Below are positions 1 to 20,021 of a stretch of 64,000 nt of DNA, piece after piece. The notes beneath the pieces are model-generated. The model was not told the DNA's origin. It saw only the letters and a program-made list of their open reading frames with translations, and did no database searches. The DNA is from Ascidia mentula (taxonomy: Eukaryota > Chordata > Ascidiacea > Phlebobranchia > Ascidiidae). The position numbers and the translations under genes are program-made. The stretch's first letter is position 1; each line of letters starts with the position of its first letter. The stretch lies in contig OX387197.1 of assembly GCA_947561715.1 (NCBI GenBank), positions 23,896,266 through 23,960,265 on the forward strand, given 5' to 3'.

Positions 1-981
1 ATATCCTCATCTAGTATAACATCACAAAAAGTATTTGACCAAACTACCCTTTCTTGTCCATGTTCTGCACTAGATAGTGGTTTTATACATTTTATGTTTT
101 AGGGACTTATTCCCCAAGGCCTTGAACATTATTAGAATGTGCCAGATACCGCAGAGATAAATTATTCATGCATGTTCGTAGCATGAGAGATTGCATTTGA
201 CTTGCCGTCAAAGTTCATATCTTATCTAGTGGTTTGCCTTTTCTGTTACTGTGTAACCTGGTTTCTTAAGCAGAAACCTGGTTCTTAAGCAGAACTGGAG
301 AGGCAAAAGTGTTGTCAAATGGTCCAAATATTGGTTTCATTATACATGTTTAAAACTGTCAATATAATGGGCGTACCTGGGCGTTTACAGCTGTTTGCGG
401 AATCAGCTACTTCACCTATATATATGGTTAATATTGATCATTAGTAAATGGCTATTTTAGCTTTATAAGATCATACGTAAAGCCTGTCAGTACCAGCATT
501 AAGGAGAAAGTTTCCATGTCACAGTTGGCTTCTAACATCTGGTATTAATATTCAGCCCTGATGTCATGTCAAAGTTAATTTAGCGTTTCCGCAGACTGCC
601 TTGTAGCTCTAAGCCTTGAACTAATTGACTTATCTTGAATTGGTTATTCAAATATAAACTTGCTGGAAACCAAGGGGACCAGGAAAATGGTTAAATTAAA
701 GGTTATGTTTTGCCAATTTAATGTGCATGACGTTGTCTGTGAAACCAGGAAAGAAAGCGATATAACAACACAATATCATGTAACATAAGTGACATTGTGG
801 TATATATAGTTTTTCTGAGTAACTTTTGTTCTGTGGAATTTGTGTTGAAAAAATGGCACTCGTGACCATTAACAGTGCAAATGTAGATAATTTCAATACA
901 CTAGTCACTGAGTGGGCCCACCGAAATAGTTCGTCATGTCAATAGTCAGTGCAGTTTGTAACATGACACTTGCCTTGTTAG
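1..981 (+). other. Intron of the GRK gene (5' part outside window)
   Basis: The first GRK exon seen begins at 982 after a TTAG acceptor and encodes mid-kinase-domain sequence, so the window opens inside an intron of that gene. The N-terminal RGS-homology region and the start of the kinase N-lobe must lie upstream of the window. I see no exon, RNA gene or clear repeat in this stretch apart from a short local duplication around 260-290 (the phrase cctggttycttaagcagaa occurs twice). Confidence 0.7.
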
Positions 982-8532
<7,551 letters not shown>

Positions 8533-8619
8533 GTTAGTACCACACAGCCCTCACCGTTAGCACGCCATGCATGCTCCTAGTCCCGTTGTCACGGGTTACA
8601 TTTGCTTGTGGGTCTGCTT

Positions 8620-8644
8620 TGACGTCAGTGTGTGCGCGCGCGCG
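8620..8644. promoter_or_regulatory. Palindromic CRE followed by alternating purine-pyrimidine run
   Basis: TGACGTCA at 8620-8627 is immediately followed by a GTGTGTGCGCGCGCGCG run to about 8644. The first is a full CREB/ATF-type site; the second is the kind of tract that can adopt Z-DNA. It sits just after the last GRK exon found. Function is not shown by sequence alone. Confidence 0.4.
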
Positions 8645-10980
8645 GCTCCTTTGAACCCCACCTTCTTTCGGCCAGGGCTTCCTTTCTGCATATTCGCTTT
8701 TAGTTTTGTATGCGGTATAGAAGAGATGAAAAACTTTCAGTAGGAACACACCAAAGTTCAGCAACCCCTGGCACGCCAAGTTTTAATGACACGCCGAATG
8801 ATTTAAGAGTTTTTATTTACAGTATATTTCCAATACTGCATCAATGAAGCAGGTTAAACAGTGGCTAAATTGCTGGGAATTGTTTGAATTTGCCCATTAT
8901 AATTTATATATTCACACAAAGACAAAAAATGCAAAAATTGGTCCGTGTCGTTTGAACGGCAACTGTAACACACAATCACTTGTCTAACGCGATCAGATTT
9001 GTTTGGTTATTAACTGGTATTCCGTCGTATGTGCAACGCCAGTTCTTGTGAATATAGCAAAAAGCATTTTTTTATTAACTGTGCTTTTGTAACAGAAACC
9101 AACGTGACCCATAGGGCGAAATAGAAATTCCCAGAAAGACCCGACCGTTGGTCGTGTTTTGCAACACTTGTAACCCCTCCAAGCGCGTTTGGTCTGCTGG
9201 GAAAACAAACGGTTCAGCTACGCTCGATTCCCTTGAATAAACCTATAAAATATCGGTTGTGACGATAACAATCTCAGTTCCTCTGTCGCCACCTACGTCA
9301 GCGCGTGTTTGCCGACGCCCCTGTGACGTCCCACCTCGTGGGGTCGATAAAGTTGGCGCGGAGGAACCACCGAAACCAATTGTTCGCCGCGCGAGCTTGC
9401 GCGTGGTAAAACATTACCAGAATCAAGGTGACGATCGCTTTACGTGAATCGATGCGATTAACCGGCGAAAAAGTCGTTCGTGCAATGTTTGCCATACACG
9501 CCCCGGTGCGCTCGTGTTGTTTGCTAATCCAAAAGCGTACGTCGTTCTGTGATCGGGGGGTATTTTTATAAGGTGCAAGCATTTTCGTGGACTTTCGATG
9601 GTGGCATGGACGTCAGTATTCTTTGTGTATGGCACAAATGAGGTTGCCGTATTTCCGCTTGGCGCTCTACAAAATCGGATTTTTGTATCAGATTGGTCCA
9701 AAAGTTAAATATTCAGTTGTGGCGTTATGTATTTTATCTTGGGCATAGCGTTATAGGTAAAATCGTTTGCGAAAAATTTGTGAAATGGTTAAACTGTTTA
9801 CGCCTAATTATTACAACAAGAAGTGTTATTTACCCAAAGTTATGGCGAAATTTATCTGGCAGTAACCTAGATACGCTATGAGTAAGGTTGATTTTCAATT
9901 TAGTTTTGCAAACCATCTTGGAATCTTGATGTACGGCGAGGTTCGCTCCAACGAGCGTTATGATAAATTCACCGTTGCACAAAAAACGCCCTATGTATTT
10001 TAACCTAGCTGTAATTCGCCGTGACCTGGTTTGGCTTCAATACATCAAGGTACACGACACAGTGTAGATGCAGTTGATCGTGCGGCGTGGATCGTACACA
10101 GATATGCAAATTTGGCCACTTTTTTCTGACAGATCTTTTAACGTCATCGCAATAGCGGCTGCGAGAATAATTTAGGTCTAACTCGAACGGTTTGGCGTGA
10201 TATCATTGCACATTATCTGCCCTAAAGATAATAATTGGAAGGTAATTTCTTATTATTAAATGCTATAATTTAGGTTTTTCGCTGCAATTGAGTGCTTATG
10301 CCGCTAAAACAACATACGGGCTATTTACTCAGTCTGAACCAGTAAAGTCGGAAATTTATCGTACAAACGAGCCAATATATCAGTCAATATAGCAATATAA
10401 ACATCTGCTCTTCAGAATCGTTTAATCGAAGATTTAATAACGCACAACGCAATCTTAATCGCCATCGCTATAATGAAAGCTCGCATCTATCTATTGGCCG
10501 TCCCAACCTCCCATGCAGCAAACTGTTGGCCCTGCAGCTCCTCTGGTGTGCACGCGCGTGTTGTTTTGTCGCTGTTGAACCTCGCTGGCTCGCTTGCATC
10601 TTATTGTTGTGTTGTCGCATGCTCGCAAGTTACTCATCGCAGCTTGCGTAAGATCTTTCATACTCAACCACAATTGTTTTGTTCGTGATTGCTTGAACGG
10701 CCATGCTCGCTAAAAACGCCTGTTTTTAGTGGCTTGCTTGCTAAAGGCCAGGTTTGCTAAAATAGTCATTCTAGAACCTAACCTGAAGCTCACTTGCATC
10801 GCTTCCACTCATTAACTTCACTCATCAATCTAATTTACCCAATTGCAGAAGAAACTTTTTCAATACCGTTGGGCACGACTGCCTTCTGTGATAAATTTCA
10901 GTCAATATCTCTCTAACAATATAACGCACGATGGAAAATAAATGATAATTGGATACGACTTCTGCTATTCCAAGCACTCG
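8645..10980. other. Intergenic or GRK 3' region without a recognisable gene
   Basis: No reading frame here resembles a known protein. The final GRK exon and 3' UTR may lie in this interval: an AATAAA is present at 9236-9241 on the plus strand, and 9290-9480 is locally G+C-rich. I could not identify a terminal exon with a matching GRK tail. Confidence 0.4.
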
Positions 10981-12461
10981 TCCCGATTTACGTTAAAAAA
11001 CACCAACTGGTGCACTGCGGTATTGAAAAGACTTCTTCAGCCGAATCAAGGATGAAGTCATCCCCTGCATTTCCTGTTTATTTCTTTTCCGTTGTAGTCT
11101 TGCTGCGGCTCGGAGGGCGACAAATGACGTACGTGGTCACGTGGGCGCACACCCGCAAACTCACGTCCAGGTGGCGGAGCGCGCGTGGTCACACACTACC
11201 CGATACCCCTCCCCCAGACAGAGCGCTCGCTCTCAACGGCGCAACGCCTCTAGTGGTTGCCCGCTCACTATAAATGTGCTTATGTTGGAACAGAAATCAC
11301 GCGAGGACCGAAAGTCGGTCAGAAAAGAAACGAGGTGACGTTGCACGGAATCCCAAGTCACGTGTTTTGTGCTTGACGACGACGCCGTCGTCGCTGCGGC
11401 GCGGTTGCTAGGGAAACGGAAGGACAACTGAATTTTAGCACTCGCCCGCTCGCCCCCCAGTGTTTTTCGCTTATACTCCCCCATATTTTTTAAATCAGTT
11501 GAAGTTTTCCGTGAGCACAGCGTTCGATTGTTTTATATTTTACTCCCCCTCCCCCCCGAACTGTGACGAACTTTGTAGATTGTAGACAAAAACATATTTG
11601 TGGACATAATAACCGCTCGAAACATAGAATAAAGTCGAACTCTGTGCTCACGGTCGCGTGTAACGGTTTGTCACACCCCACGTTCTCCCTAGCCAAGGTG
11701 TTACACAAAACTTTAGAGAAACAAATAAAAAATGATTTATTTTTTGTGCCATGCATTTTATTTATTCGCGCCCAACACCTACACACGCACACAGACAGAC
11801 ACACACACATACCCGCCGCGCAGTGTTTGACACCCCTACCGCTCAGGGGAATTCCCCCACTACTCCCTCGTCCTATTGTTGTGTGCGTTACGTCACGAAC
11901 AACTCTTACACAATCCCGTCGCACGCGGTCGGCTGTCGACCAATCAGCGCTCGTTTTTTGTCACGTGCTTGCCCCGGTCGGCCCGCGACCGCATTCGAAA
12001 TCTCCCAATATTAGTTAAAATATCGTTTTGTTGATAACTTTCATTTTATCCTAGTTTTGATCCGTCGCACCTTCTTAGGCAATTCCGGGTCATCTTTGCG
12101 TATGTTTTCGAGCGCGTGTTGCTATGACAGCGACGGCTGCTGCTTGGTGATTGGTCGCCCAGGCGTCCAATCAACTTTCTCCCCGTATTCTCTCCACATT
12201 TTATTGTTACGCCTTCCTCGGGCGCCAGCATTTCGCCTCCTCGCCGTGAAATAAACGAAACTCCACCTTCTCGTCGAGGGGGAAGCCCCATCCTCTCGTG
12301 ACGTAGTGTATATTGTGTTTCTACCTTTTCTCCCCGGGTTTCCCCCTTTTCGTTCTCTTTACTTTTTTGTTTTACGGTTAATCGTATTCTACTCAAGAAA
12401 GACAAAGAAAGTCCGGCAAAAGCGTCAACGGTGTTGTGTTGTGTTTTGTATTCATGTCAGG
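10981..12461. promoter_or_regulatory. CpG-rich promoter-like block with CCAAT, E-box and CRE motifs
   Basis: The composition changes sharply to G+C- and CpG-rich. Motifs seen: CACGTG at 11138-11143, 11359-11364 and 11962-11967; a TTACGTCA half-CRE at 11888-11895; CCAAT boxes at 11940-11946 and 12167-12173; an inverted CCAAT (ATTGG) at 12150-12154; and an 8-bp inverted repeat of CGACGACG at 11377-11393. A good splice donor, gtaagc, follows at 12461. This combination looks like a housekeeping promoter plus non-coding first exon, yet no coding gene starts near it on either strand. Confidence 0.4.
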
Positions 12462-14886
12462 GTAAGCAGATGGTGGTCACACGGGAGTTTTTATTTTAGG
12501 CAGCCAAGATTTGCATGTAAACTTGGTTTGGCATCTGCTCTTAATTCACATCAGAGGAATAATTTTGACAAACAGTGAAAAAGTTCTGTTTTGGAGTGGA
12601 TTTGCGGGTATAGGCTCAAATGACCATTTCTTAATTTGCCAAATATATGACTAGAATCGGTCACTGGCCTACCTCAACCGGAAGGTCAATTAAAACTGAT
12701 TTAGGCATTCCAGACCCAAGTGCTGTATATATATATCAGGTTCCTTTATGCTGACAGAAGGTAGGGTGATTTAATCTCACAATAGAGCGCTTATGTTATG
12801 CTCAGGTTTACTGGAAAATTGACCATGGTTTTTAGTGGGTTTTTATTCATTTTTTAATAAACGCATCCTGAAACTGCCAGAAGTCGGCAGGGCTGTGGTA
12901 ACTGTCCACCCATACCAGGCATCATCAAACATTTTTTTGCAAAGGGTGAGATAATAACAGTGGCGTTCGGGAGGCCGGATGTGTGAAGAAACCATGGTGT
13001 TATCACTGCCGGATGAACTAACCTATGACGGGGCGTAGTTTGGTTGACCCTGACCCATAGGCGTCGAAATTTTGACGTTTTGTGATATATTAAGGGTGAA
13101 TTTTCCAGGTTTTAGAAACACACAAGAAACATTAATCAGTCGTACCGCCCTAAACATATGCAAACGACGCTAATTCCGTTTCGTGTCAGTTTGTTTTTAT
13201 ACCGAACCATGTTGTTATGGCACTAAGTTTCAAAAACTTTTATTATGGACCCCTTTACTGAAAGCGGCACATTTTTGTTTCACATAGTATAATGTATGTG
13301 TTTTTTCTAATAATAACTTTTAATTTAATCAAAATCCAGGGGTGACAATGCACACGTTGTCACCCCTAAATCGACGACTATGCCCTGACCTAAGCCACAA
13401 AATACACACTAGCCGCTCGCAAAAAAAACTGTATTCTTGAGCTTCAAAAACAATGAAAAAGAAACGGGGTTTTGTAAAAATCTAAACATGTTTTTTTCTC
13501 GGATACCTGCTCACCGAAATGACACTAAACGATAAGGCTAAGGAAATTTAGAGCTACCATACTTTTATTTATCAAAAAAGGGGGGGTATTTTCTAGGGGG
13601 TAAGTCGGGCGGCTGATCCTCGGTTATAAAAATGTTGTCTTTCGTAAGTTTTACCTATTCGTTGTCATAACCCATAGAAGGCCTGATGTAAGCTTTACTT
13701 TACCGTCGATTTCTGAATGCAATTTTATCAATTCTCCTCCCTTAAATCAAGGCAGGGCAAACCAGGTAAGTATGCGCGAGGATGTCACAAAAGGTCAAAC
13801 TTGATTTCACAAGCTTTTGCGATCATAATCTATATTATTGCGTTATTTGTTTATTATTTTCTATTGCCTTCCATGCTGACCGTTAAACAATTTTGGAAAA
13901 CCTACTTATTCACTCTTTATCACTTTCAACTTGAGATTGCTGTAGCCTATCTCCGCTATCAACAAATGACAAGTAACATCCTTCATTTCATATTAAAAAG
14001 CTTAACACAACGAATATTTTATTGGAATTGTGCAACTAATGGTGAAGTTCATCGTTGACACTCTGGAATATTTAATATACTTCACAAGAACACACAACGT
14101 CTTTCCACTCCAATATATTGTGTACTTTGTTAACGGCACAGTTCGCTAACTCTGACATTGCACAAGAAAACATGCGTAAAAAATATGATTGATTAATGGG
14201 AAGAAAAGTTGACGATTTGATCGGAAGTAAACTGAACATGTGGATCATGACGATGTACTAAAATGAATGTTCTTCGAAGGTGGCGCTTATTACAAAACCG
14301 GTTTAAAAATAATTGTGGGTAGTGCCACAGAATTGCAAGGGTGCTACATATGGTATAGAAGGGCAATACGAACAACGTAAAAAGTCATTTCCTGGATATG
14401 CAACAACACGCACGATACAAAGCTCTTATTCTGACTGGAAGGCTTCAAACAAGGTAAAGGCTAACGAGGAATCAAGCGAGCACCCAGAATGCACAGCAAA
14501 GTATACCAGTTATAACTTGAACTCTTTAAAAAACACAAAAGCAGTAATTTAAAACACAAAAGGCAGCATTGTGATAATCTTTTAATTTAACAAAATTTAG
14601 ACCCAGTAAACGATGGAAAATTGCATAAATATTAGTTTTGTTTTCCAAAAACGCCATGCCTGAGTGATTCGGACACCAGCAATTTTTAGGCTTGCTGAAA
14701 ACTTAAACCACAGGGTTGTATGATTTTAAAAACTATTTACTCCACTAACGGAGTCCATCATGATAACGAATGTGGCAAACACCTTTCAGTTAGTCAAGAT
14801 TAAAACATGATACTCAAAAACAATATTGCCTACACTTTGGAAAATTGTGCAATAAAACCTTTTCAAGACATTTCTGTACGATTTAA
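12462..14886. other. Intergenic region, repeat-like, no recognisable gene
   Basis: AT-rich sequence between the promoter-like block and the 3' end of EOGT. Around 12880-13080 there is G+C-richer text that looks like an old interspersed repeat, and a short perfect inverted repeat lies at 13338-13367. An open frame of 113 codons at 13717-14058 has no recognisable similarity and biased, AT-driven composition, so I do not call it a gene. Confidence 0.4.
13338..13367. repeat. Perfect 11-bp inverted repeat with 8-base loop
   Basis: The arms AGGGGTGACAA (13338-13348) and TTGTCACCCCT (13357-13367) are exact reverse complements around the loop tgcacacg. The arms hold a TGACA/TGTCA pair. It could be a protein-binding palindrome, or the tip of a short mobile element. 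Confidence 0.6.
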
Positions 14887-17800
14887 TCACAGTTCCGTCT
14901 TGACTTTGTCTGCTGCCGCCTCCCCGTGACGTTCCTTCCAAGCCGTCACGTACGCAGGGTGATTCAGCACTTTTTCGCGGGCTTCTTTCATGAGTTGGCG
15001 AAATCTACGAGGGTCGAACCACCAATTCCAGAACTTGGGGTTGTCGCCATATCTGTGATGCTTGTTCTGGTCTGACGGTTTCGGTTCCGAGTTGTTCGGA
15101 CCATTCGACCACGTCATGTAGTTCAAACCTCGCAAACGGGCGAGATCGTTGTAGCAGTTTTTGTCCCCGCAATTATATCTGTTAAATGAGCGTTTCTTAA
15201 AGGGAGCGCGTCGAGCTTTGTTGTAATTTGTTAGGAATCAACGAATTTCACAAACGAACTTTTGAGAAGCATTGGTTTTATTTTAATACGCAGATATATT
15301 TGCAATGGAGGTAGGAAATAAGGTGTAGTGCTCGGCGTCGCGTTATAACTTGCTATTGTGACAAACCTATATGTTTAAAGACACTATACCGTGACAAGTT
15401 GAATTTTTAACGATTACTCGCTTTAGTTCGAACCACATATTGAATAAACGTATATAACAAATACTTGGTGGGTCGCAAGTGTTGTAAATTTTCCCCAAAT
15501 GTGGAATAGTTCAAGAACCACTGGATCAACCCCTTGCTGCTTTTTAACAATAAAAGTTGTGTCCGATATATATTTTACCACCACAGTTTAGTATAACGGG
15601 AAAGGGATGGGTCATATCTCAGTGGGTTACCTCCAGATAGATAATGTAAATGACAAGTGAAACTCACAGTTCGAAGGCCAAAGCCCAGTCAGGAAGGAAC
15701 ATAAAGTGAGCCAACCCCGCACCGTGCATTCCTATGAATATGTCAGAGTTGTGAGTGAATTTAAGTTGATCCTCGAAGTGCATTTCCCTCCAGTTGTATT
15801 CCACGACCTACACGCCATGGGACAAAAGCAAGGTTTTGAGGAAAGGCTTTACAGGGTGATTTACCCCTTTCAGGGTTTAGGAAGAAAAAAAAGCCTGAAT
15901 CTGTTTGGAGAAATGGTTATTTTATAATATTTTTATAATTTTTAAAAATCGAATTACGGTAAAAAAAAATTTGGTTACAGGTACAACAGAGCGTTTACTA
16001 TGGTTAATTAAATTTTTTGACTTTAACGTCGCATTCTAACATAACGCAAGCGCTGTTTTTATTTTTGCATAACCACAAAACGTATCAGCATGACTCTTAA
16101 AACACTTACTTTTATTTTGAAATCTCGAAACTCACGAAGAACCTTCACCAAATCTTTCTGATTTTTGATCTTCCGGTACACGTTCTCGTTATCGGGTTTT
16201 CCCCGCTCGAGCAACGTCACGCGCAACAGGGGCGCCCCCTTCTTCTCAAGCACGCCATCTTGCGGTATGCGCAAACGGTGAAGAACGTGTTGCGAAAAGG
16301 CGCGGAACAAGTTGGATCCGACGCATCCGGCCGGCTGCACAACACAAGTAGTCGTATTATCTTTGTGTACATTAGCGTGACCTTGGTCTTTGCGAGCAGA
16401 TTAAAAGCAAGCTTGATATCTGGTAACGTCAAGCTGTGAGATGTTTTTGAAACATGCTGGAAATAGGAGTTGCTACGGAATGGTGAATATGCTATCGCTT
16501 GCTTAATAAACTGGTCACCCAGCGCGTATGACTCATATAAGGTTAAAATGTTTCCAAGTCCTCCACTCATTACCGCTTAAAAACCAGCCTGTACAAACCG
16601 GTTTTACCTCGTTCCACTAGCAACCGCCCACTTACCACGTATGTGTTATAGTAGAGACCTCGCCGCATTCTCGGCAACAGCGGAAACATGACGTCACGAA
16701 TGCAAACCCTCTTGTCTGCCCAGTCGACCAGAGGCACAACTGGATTGTCGGAAAAAACTTTCCACGTCAGTGAGAACGGGTCCCAGTAGTGCGAAGTGGC
16801 CTAAATTGAACCTATGTTAAACCCGATTTGACAGTAGGAAGCTTCGAAGCTTCAGCAATTTGCAGAAAAGGGGATCTCCAATAAGACAATAGTCGCATCG
16901 AGCTGTTTAATAAGCGCCAATTTCCTGTTTTAATTCGATCGGCATGACAGAAGGTTCGTTATTGTACATCAAGGGTTTACAATTCATAACTCTTTGCTAT
17001 GTGAACCATAGCTTTTATGCAGAACAACACTAACTACTAAAAACTGAAAATAGGCCTTGACCTGTAGGTAACACAATGAATACACAATAAACACCAACTA
17101 CTAGCAGTGAGAAGCAGACAGGGGCTCTGTATTGACCAAACAGGTTGAATCAGTGCAGCTATGGTGTGACTTACAACGACCTTTCCAGTTAAATAGACAG
17201 GCAAGATTACTTTGTGGTGCTCATGCAGTCAACCGTTGAGAACCAAACTAAATGCAAACGACAAAAACCGACGGCCCCAACATCCGCACAGTTAACCTAC
17301 CGCATCCCACATAACAATCTGCGTGTCGCGACGGAACCACGATCCGTTGACGTGTTGGCTTGCGTACAAGTTGAAGAAATCACAGAAGTGGTGAAACATA
17401 TTTCCCCCGTAGTCGAGCTTCATGAACACGACGGTGCCATTAATCTTGACGTCACAATTCTTGCTGTTTTTCATCGGTTTGAATCGAAGTTCACTGAAAT
17501 TCTCCAATTCCGCGAACCTGTCAAAAAGTACAAGCACGTTTCAGCAAAAGAGCCAAGTATTGTGTAATTTATGTTTTTTAGATGGGACCCAATAGGTTGA
17601 ATCAGTGGCCTTGTCTGCAGCTATCAGAATAACACCACATGAAAACCACTTAACAGGGAAATCAACGACGCCTTTTGACAAGTTATGGGAGGTCGCCATT
17701 CCACGGGCGATAAGGAATTCACACTGTAAATAACAAACCTTATGTTGGCGTATTTTTTATGAAATTTGAAAATACTGATGGACATTTTCCCAGAGGCTAG

Positions 17801-20021
17801 CAATAGCATGCTTAGCGTTGTTTTGGGAAAATTGCATGTGGCAACTATTTATAAAACTAAAAGATAAACACCTAAAAAACTTCTTAGTTTACAACAAAGC
17901 CCTTTAAACAAACATGGACGTAAATTACAACTCGATACATTCACAAGAAAAGCAATACTATTTAAATTGAAAAGTGCTTGAGTTTTAAAGACGGAATGGT
18001 TTGCTGTAAGTAGGTACCGAATACATTTCTCCACGTGGGAACACGGGCGTAATTGCGTCCTGTCAACACCACTACGTCAAAAACCCGACAAATTGGCAGT
18101 TTGTCTGTCTTGTGTGTACAGTGCACAACTCCTTTTGGAGGTTATATATATGATTGGGGTACGACTAAACTTTTTGGGTACAACTGCAGAAGCACCATTT
18201 CAATCAATTTTTTGTCTTAATGGCTTTGAATCCATGGTGACTGTGTCTTGTAACCGATACCTCAAATCAAACCACAAACGCTTTTTCCACACTAACCCCT
18301 TGATAATCTCTACATTCATTTGAATATATTTATAAACATGTATTTTACTCAGTAAAATATACATATTGTACCAAGACTGAAGGGCACTTTTGTGTTCTCC
18401 GTGTGCCTTGAGCAGCTCCTTGTCCAGTTTGCAGTAACCTCCGATGTCACCCGGATTGAAAACATCTTCACGGAACTTTTCCTGACTCTTTCCGTCTTTG
18501 AGTTTGTGGAAATCAAAGTAAATATTTTGACCTTGACAATACCTCATATTTCTGTCAATGGAAATAAATTGGGTCACAAAAATGTTGATCATGCATAGAA
18601 AGCTTCTAAGGCTGAGAGAAAAAATCATAACTACATTAAAAACATGTTTGTTTACAAACACAGTATCTGTCCAAATGGGATCTGATACACACGGTATTGT
18701 GATGTAATTAAGCCAGCTTGAACAAACCAATCATATGTGGTTTCAATGCCTGGGTCATTGTTTTGGGATTTTTACAATGACTTAATTCTGCATTGTTATT
18801 AAAATTACATTACCACTATGGTGGTTTTTTTTCTGTTTTGGGCTGGGTATGTTGTATAGAATTATTAAATGTATAAAAGCGACAAAATATTGGTGGTGCC
18901 ACAAAAGGCAAAACAAATATACAAGTGTTTTAAAAATGTAAAACATAAATATGTATATATGATAACACTGAAAATCAAATGTTCTTAAATCTTAAAAACA
19001 AAGAAATACACAAACATACTGGGAACATTGGAGCATCGAGTCTTCTTCGGTGGAAGGTTTGCAAAATACTAAATCTTCAAACTCTTTCACACGTTGCCTG
19101 ACATATCCAAAATCCGCCTATGACAATACCAACATGAAATATTAAAAGGGTGCCGTAGACAGGGAAATACATAATTAACTGTTCCTGTGGAAGAGGTGAT
19201 CTAAAAGGCACTTACCCCATCCCAGAATTGCTGCTGTAGATAGTCAGTTTGGCAGTTTTCTGTTCTCAAGCCAAACCTTTGGTCTTCTGTGCATCCGTCC
19301 TCATAACCCCAACATTCCTCTTTCCGGTCCAGTGCCTGAAAATTGTTCAACATTCACTATTTTCTTACCGAAATCAACCTTTTTCTGACGCAACTTGTTG
19401 TGCATGACACAGGTTCTATTTGAATAAGAACTGATGATGCTTTTAGCGAAACCTGTTTTCATTGTAATAAACTGCGTTTTTACACAGGGCTATTTATATA
19501 GTAATTTTTAAAAAATTGTTCAGTAATATTGACAAAAAAATCAATTGACTCAGCAAAAATAGATAAACCTTTTTGACAAAGAGTCCTAACACAACCACAA
19601 ATGAACTTGGGTTTTTTTACAACTTGTCAACTCTGCAAAATTTAAGGGATTTTCTGGGAAAATTTGGTATAAGTGATAAAAGAATCAAATGATAGTTTCT
19701 ACGTCCTACAAAAAGAAACCACATGCTATTTCAGTATTTTGAAAATAGTTTCATTCAAACCTAAAAACAACAGATAAAACTTAATGTACATGCAAAAAAG
19801 ATTACAGCATGCAAGCTCCAACATAAAAAGTGTTGTTGGACTACAATAAAAAATTTAGATTTTACCTTTGAACAATTTGTGTCCTTTTTGCATTGATCGA
19901 TTAATTCGGGATGTTGGTTTAAAACAAATGGAATGTGGGAGTTGGGAATATCCAGGAAATTAGCGTCAACATTGCAGACAAAACTTGTGGTTAGCAGGAA
20001 CAAGCATAGGCGAGCTAACAT
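14887..20021 (-). CDS. EOGT: EGF-domain-specific O-linked GlcNAc transferase (EOGT)
   Basis: Transfers GlcNAc from UDP-GlcNAc to Ser/Thr of folded EGF repeats (Notch-type proteins) in the ER lumen; GT61 family. Exons in coding order, minus strand: 19866-20021, 19216-19335, 19020-19117, 18372-18551, 17301-17517, 16636-16800, 16110-16334, 15668-15807, 14887-15178. All junction phases agree, giving 530 residues against about 527 for the human enzyme. Visible blocks: hydrophobic signal peptide (residues 1-20), [90 protein letters not shown] (the most conserved GT61 block) and [12 protein letters not shown]. The protein ends KTEL, a KDEL-type ER retrieval signal (human ends HDEL). The start was chosen at the ATG that opens the signal peptide. 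Introns at 16801-17300 and 17518-18371 carry broken hammerhead-repeat copies. Confidence 0.96.
17111..17160 (-). repeat. Degenerate hammerhead-repeat copy D (EOGT intron)
   Basis: Read on the minus strand, it aligns with the hammerhead repeat described at 36544: CACTGAT, a stem-II-like AACC/GGT pair, then ACAG-loop-CTGT and the GTC triplet. The essential core GA after CUGAU has become TC, and GAAA is altered. The flank ggtgtgact...cgacctttcc also matches the flank of copy A, which supports common descent. It is predicted to be inactive. It lies in the sense direction of EOGT. Confidence 0.6.
17577..17620 (-). repeat. Second degenerate hammerhead-repeat copy E (EOGT intron)
   Basis: It shares with copy D the motif aggttgaatcagt followed by gcagctat, but has a 9-base insertion (gccttgtct) between them. 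The same GA-to-TC core loss is present, so D and E are likely related duplicates. It is predicted to be inactive. Confidence 0.45.
19414..19466 (+). repeat. Hammerhead-like core of the second family, preceded by a spliced-leader match
   Basis: On the plus strand, CTGATGA (19431-19437) is followed by GCT-TTT-AGC, which can form a 3-bp stem II, then GAAAC (19448-19452) and a possible GTA cleavage triplet (19464-19466). Stem III does not pair well, so this copy is probably inactive. The 15 bases TTCTATTTGAATAAG at 19414-19428 equal the last 15 of the 16-base Ciona spliced leader as I recall it. No GT follows, so this is not an SL RNA donor. Confidence 0.4.

Noticed and set aside
9259..9447. Possible last GRK exon after an AG near 9300
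   Set aside because: Both possible frames give sequence unlike any GRK tail, and no conserved motif supports it.
11490..12018. Overlapping long open frames on both strands
   Set aside because: They lie in the CpG-rich promoter-like block and include simple repeats (CACACA runs). High G+C explains the lack of stops; the translations show no domain.
13717..14058. 113-codon open frame
   Set aside because: No recognisable family, AT-driven composition, no splice or promoter context. Probably chance in AT-rich DNA.
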